Shown here: positions 61,699 through 64,000 of the stretch, one piece after another
Layout: each line of letters begins with the position of its first letter
Numbering within the stretch: the first letter of the stretch is position 1
NCBI RefSeq assembly: GCF_947503415.1
Contig: NZ_CANNDS010000001.1
Span: 1,584,501-1,648,500 of the forward strand
DNA from: an uncultured Tateyamaria sp.
GTDB lineage: Bacteria > Pseudomonadota > Alphaproteobacteria > Rhodobacterales > Rhodobacteraceae
Length of the DNA stretch: 64,000 nt
Direction of reading: 5' to 3'
Notes under the pieces: model-generated
The model's database searches: none
What the model saw: only the letters and a program-made list of their open reading frames with translations
What the model was told of the DNA's origin: nothing
Program-made: the position numbers and the translations under genes

Positions 61699-63633
61699 GC
61701 CGGTGAGTTCTTCGGAAAACGGAATCGGCAGTGGGTCGCTGCCCAGACGGGCGCGGTAGATGGGCAAGCTTTCGGTCACGCGCATCACGTAGTTGCGGGT
61801 TTCGCGGAAGGGGATGTGTTCGATCCAATCGATGACGTCGAAATCCTTGGTCCCTTTGCGCGGGTCGCCGTAGCGCAGCATCCATTGATCGGGGCGGCTG
61901 GGTCCGGCGTTGTAGCCTGCCGACATCAGGATCACGTTGCCGTCGAAGCGGCCCGCAAGTTGGTTGAGATAGGTGGCGCCGAGCCGTGCGTTGTAGACCG
62001 GGTCGGAGATCAGTCGGGCGGTTGTGTGATCGGCGGACAGACCCAGACCGGCGGCCACCTCGCGCCCGGTGCCGGGCATGATTTGCATCAGCCCACGCGC
62101 GCCGACGCCTGATTGCACGACTGGGTCAAATTCGGATTCGCGCCGCGCGATGGCGAGGGACATTTCAGGGGCCATGGGCAGGTCCGCATCAGCCAGCGGG
62201 TGCAGGGGGTAGTAGGGCGCGTGGATCGTGATACCGCGCCGCGCCACGCGCTTGCCGATCATCACGGCGAGGTGCGGTTGGCCTGCGGCGATGGCGACCT
62301 GACCCAAGCGGCCTGCGGCGTCGCGGTCGAGCGTTTCGGCCAGATGAGTCCAGAACCGTTCGGCGAGGCTGAGTTCGCCGGACGCTTGCAGGAGCAGGCC
62401 CGCCTCGAAGAGGTCGCGGGCGGCGAGGGGATTGTAGGGCGAGGCGGGGAAAGACTCTGAGCCGTCAAGAAGCGGGTCCATGGGAAGGTTCCCGCGTTCG
62501 GCGGCGAGAAGGCCGTAGAATGAGGTTTGGTATTGCGCCCCTTCGGCGTAGGCGGCTTGGGCTGCCTCTGGTTGGTCCATCGCCTCGTGTGTGCGCCCGA
62601 TCCAGTAGCCTGCGCGCCCGCGCGAAATGGGCGAGCGGGTGGCGTTTCTATGGTTTGTGAAGTGGCCAAGGGCGACTTCGGGGTCATCCATCAGGCGCAG
62701 GGCAATGTAGCCCGCGAGCCATTCGAGGTCGGCATAAGCGGACCCTTCGGTCAGGAAGTGGCGGGCGGCGAGCTGGTAGGCTTGGGGCGGGTTGCCGTCG
62801 CGCATTTCATCGCGGGCCAGCGCCCGGCGGCGGTTGGCCCATGCGTCCGCGCGCCCGAGTTTCTCGGCAGAGCGTGAGCGGTCCATGAGCAGAGCCTTGG
62901 CATCGGCCCAGCGGCCCTTGCGCACCCGCCATTCGAACCGGGCGTGGGCGAGGCCAGGGTCGTCCTGCAGCGCGTCGGGGATGGCGTCGATCATTGCGTC
63001 AACGTTGTTCGAGAGCGCGCGCAGGGCGATGCGCGCATTTGCGAGCGCAACGTGAGCGTCATCCACCAGACCCAACATGCGCCGTGCGCTTGTGGTGTCG
63101 CCAGACCACAAAAGCGCGTCCAGCCGGGCGGTGTGGTGCGGTTTGAGAAGGTCGGCGTGGGCCTCCAGATACTGAGCCTGTGTCAGCGCGCCCATGGGGA
63201 GCGTGCGCCAGGCGAGGACAAGGGAGGCCTCTGCCTCGCCCATCCGGTCGGCACGTATCAGCGCCGCGGCGTGGGCAAGGATGCCTTCGGGTGTTTGGGG
63301 GCCCGTTTCCGCGAAAAAGGACAGAATGTCGGCGTCGGGGCGGTCGATCACCGCCTCTTCTGAACGGCTGCGCAGCAGCGCCTCGCCCGGCCAGTCGGGG
63401 CGGCGGTCGAGGAACGCGGTAACTTGGGCATAGGTACCCCGTCCGGCACGCAGGCGTTGCCATTCAATGACGTCGGCGGCGACGGGGCCATCACGCGCGG
63501 CAAGGGTGGCGGCGCTATCCCAATTGCCGTTTCTCAGCGCGTCCATCGCCCAGCCGAGTGGGCGCGGCCGTTCCGCAGATGCGGCCACAGCGAGTGTAAA
63601 AAACAAGGTCAGGGCAAGGGCAATTGGGCGCAT
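61663..63633 (-). CDS. slt: Soluble lytic murein transglycosylase
   Basis: A 656-residue periplasmic enzyme with signal peptide (ALALTLFFTLAVAASA), a long alpha-helical superhelix (about 30-470) and a C-terminal GEWL-fold domain. The catalytic Glu is in AIARRESEFDPVV, followed by GARGLMQIMPGTGREVA and the AGYNAGPSRPDQW motif. It cleaves glycan strands to anhydromuropeptides. Convergent with the DMT gene with overlapping ends. Confidence 0.94.
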   Translation of the reverse strand: MRPIALALTLFFTLAVAASAERPRPLGWAMDALRNGNWDSAATLAARDGPVAADVIEWQRLRAGRGTYAQVTAFLDRRPDWPGEALLRSRSEEAVIDRPDADILSFFAETGPQTPEGILAHAAALIRADRMGEAEASLVLAWRTLPMGALTQAQYLEAHADLLKPHHTARLDALLWSGDTTSARRMLGLVDDAHVALANARIALRALSNNVDAMIDAIPDALQDDPGLAHARFEWRVRKGRWADAKALLMDRSRSAEKLGRADAWANRRRALARDEMRDGNPPQAYQLAARHFLTEGSAYADLEWLAGYIALRLMDDPEVALGHFTNHRNATRSPISRGRAGYWIGRTHEAMDQPEAAQAAYAEGAQYQTSFYGLLAAERGNLPMDPLLDGSESFPASPYNPLAARDLFEAGLLLQASGELSLAERFWTHLAETLDRDAAGRLGQVAIAAGQPHLAVMIGKRVARRGITIHAPYYPLHPLADADLPMAPEMSLAIARRESEFDPVVQSGVGARGLMQIMPGTGREVAAGLGLSADHTTARLISDPVYNARLGATYLNQLAGRFDGNVILMSAGYNAGPSRPDQWMLRYGDPRKGTKDFDVIDWIEHIPFRETRNYVMRVTESLPIYRARLGSDPLPIPFSEELTGSTLLPFAPQGE

Positions 63634-63772
63634 GATCTTGCATTTCCTGTCGTCGCGTGGCTAGAGCCTGTGAGCATATGTCTGACCCGCGAGGATTCAA
63701 CTCACGTTTCCGGGCATGTGCGCATTTCATCCCAGGCCCTCTGCCTGCCACACGTAAAAAAGGAGCGTGAGA

Positions 63773-64000
63773 ATGTTTAAAGGTTCTATGCCTGCCCTCG
63801 TCACGCCGTTTCGTAACGGCGCTTTGGATCTGGAAACCCTCAAGAAGCTGGTCGAGTGGCATATCGGCGAAGGATCACACGGGTTGGTGCCTGTGGGGAC
63901 CACGGGCGAAAGCCCGACCCTGAGCCATGAAGAACATGAGACGGTGATCGAGACGGTGGTCAAGGCTGCTGCGGGCCGGGTGCCTGTGATTGCCGGGGCC
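63773..64000 (+). CDS. dapA: 4-hydroxy-tetrahydrodipicolinate synthase, N-terminal part (cut by window edge)
   Basis: The first 76 residues are visible from ATG 63773 (AGGAG ahead), beginning [19 protein letters not shown]. The [17 protein letters not shown] block is the DapA active-site entrance with the Thr-Thr pair. It condenses pyruvate with aspartate semialdehyde in lysine and diaminopimelate synthesis. Divergent from slt. Confidence 0.95.
   Translation, partial: MFKGSMPALVTPFRNGALDLETLKKLVEWHIGEGSHGLVPVGTTGESPTLSHEEHETVIETVVKAAAGRVPVIAGA

Overview
The window is a stretch of a marine-type Rhodobacteraceae (Roseobacter-group) chromosome or large replicon. The assignment rests on the gene families (a RidA-GDPD-COG3146-PCD-MscS operon, a nirK/nor cluster with NnrR-type boxes, a radical SAM/UdgX pair, a split MnmC) and on the high-GC codon use. 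It is a taxonomic inference, not a database result. I saw no rRNA, tRNA, CRISPR array, insertion sequence or phage gene.

Layout. 0-18.7 kb is mostly housekeeping: glnK-amtB (amtB runs off the left edge), a bifunctional penicillin-binding protein, mlaA-mlaC, a two-gene type I secretion exporter, the five-gene RidA to MscS operon closed by a strong terminator, peroxiredoxin, an FAD reductase with rsmD, map, sfsA, and a translationally coupled operon ending in an OmpA-like protein. 18.9-26.3 kb is a decayed catabolic island. An intact LysR regulator and a class III aminotransferase with no credible start codon sit beside four wrecked genes: two divergent FAD/GcvT oxidoreductases, an aldehyde dehydrogenase and a Rieske oxygenase. 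These carry nonsense codons, frameshifts and internal deletions. An intact FrhB-like protein follows. Together they look like the remains of a demethylation pathway for a methylated amine or betaine.

26.3-30.5 kb ends with a radical SAM DNA-repair protein and a DUF4130-UdgX protein, preceded by a perfect alphaproteobacterial LexA box. 30.5-45 kb is an accessory, stress-flavoured region: a FAD/NAD(P)-binding protein, RHH regulator plus PHB-depolymerase-type esterase, transglutaminase-like protein, Crp/Fnr regulator, DUF892, YihY, EEP nuclease, AI-2E family transporter, a repeat-rich PRC-barrel protein, DUF421, DUF998, host-attachment protein, CreA and several very small proteins. A motif close to CTAAACCAGAACAGCTTTTG recurs four times in its intergenic spaces.

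45-54.8 kb is a nitrite and nitric oxide reduction module: paz-nirK-nirV on the minus strand, nnrR, a DUF1858 protein, and norCBQD followed by two small membrane proteins and nnrS. NnrR-type boxes lie in both control regions. Nitrite is reduced to NO by NirK, which pseudoazurin can supply with electrons. NO is reduced to N2O by NorCB, and NnrR presumably senses NO. 55-64 kb returns to housekeeping: Ada-like methyltransferase, OmpA lipoprotein, FMN reductase, VOC protein, MaoC-type hydratase, divergent MnmC-like oxidase and MnmD, a DMT transporter, a Slt lytic transglycosylase and the start of dapA.
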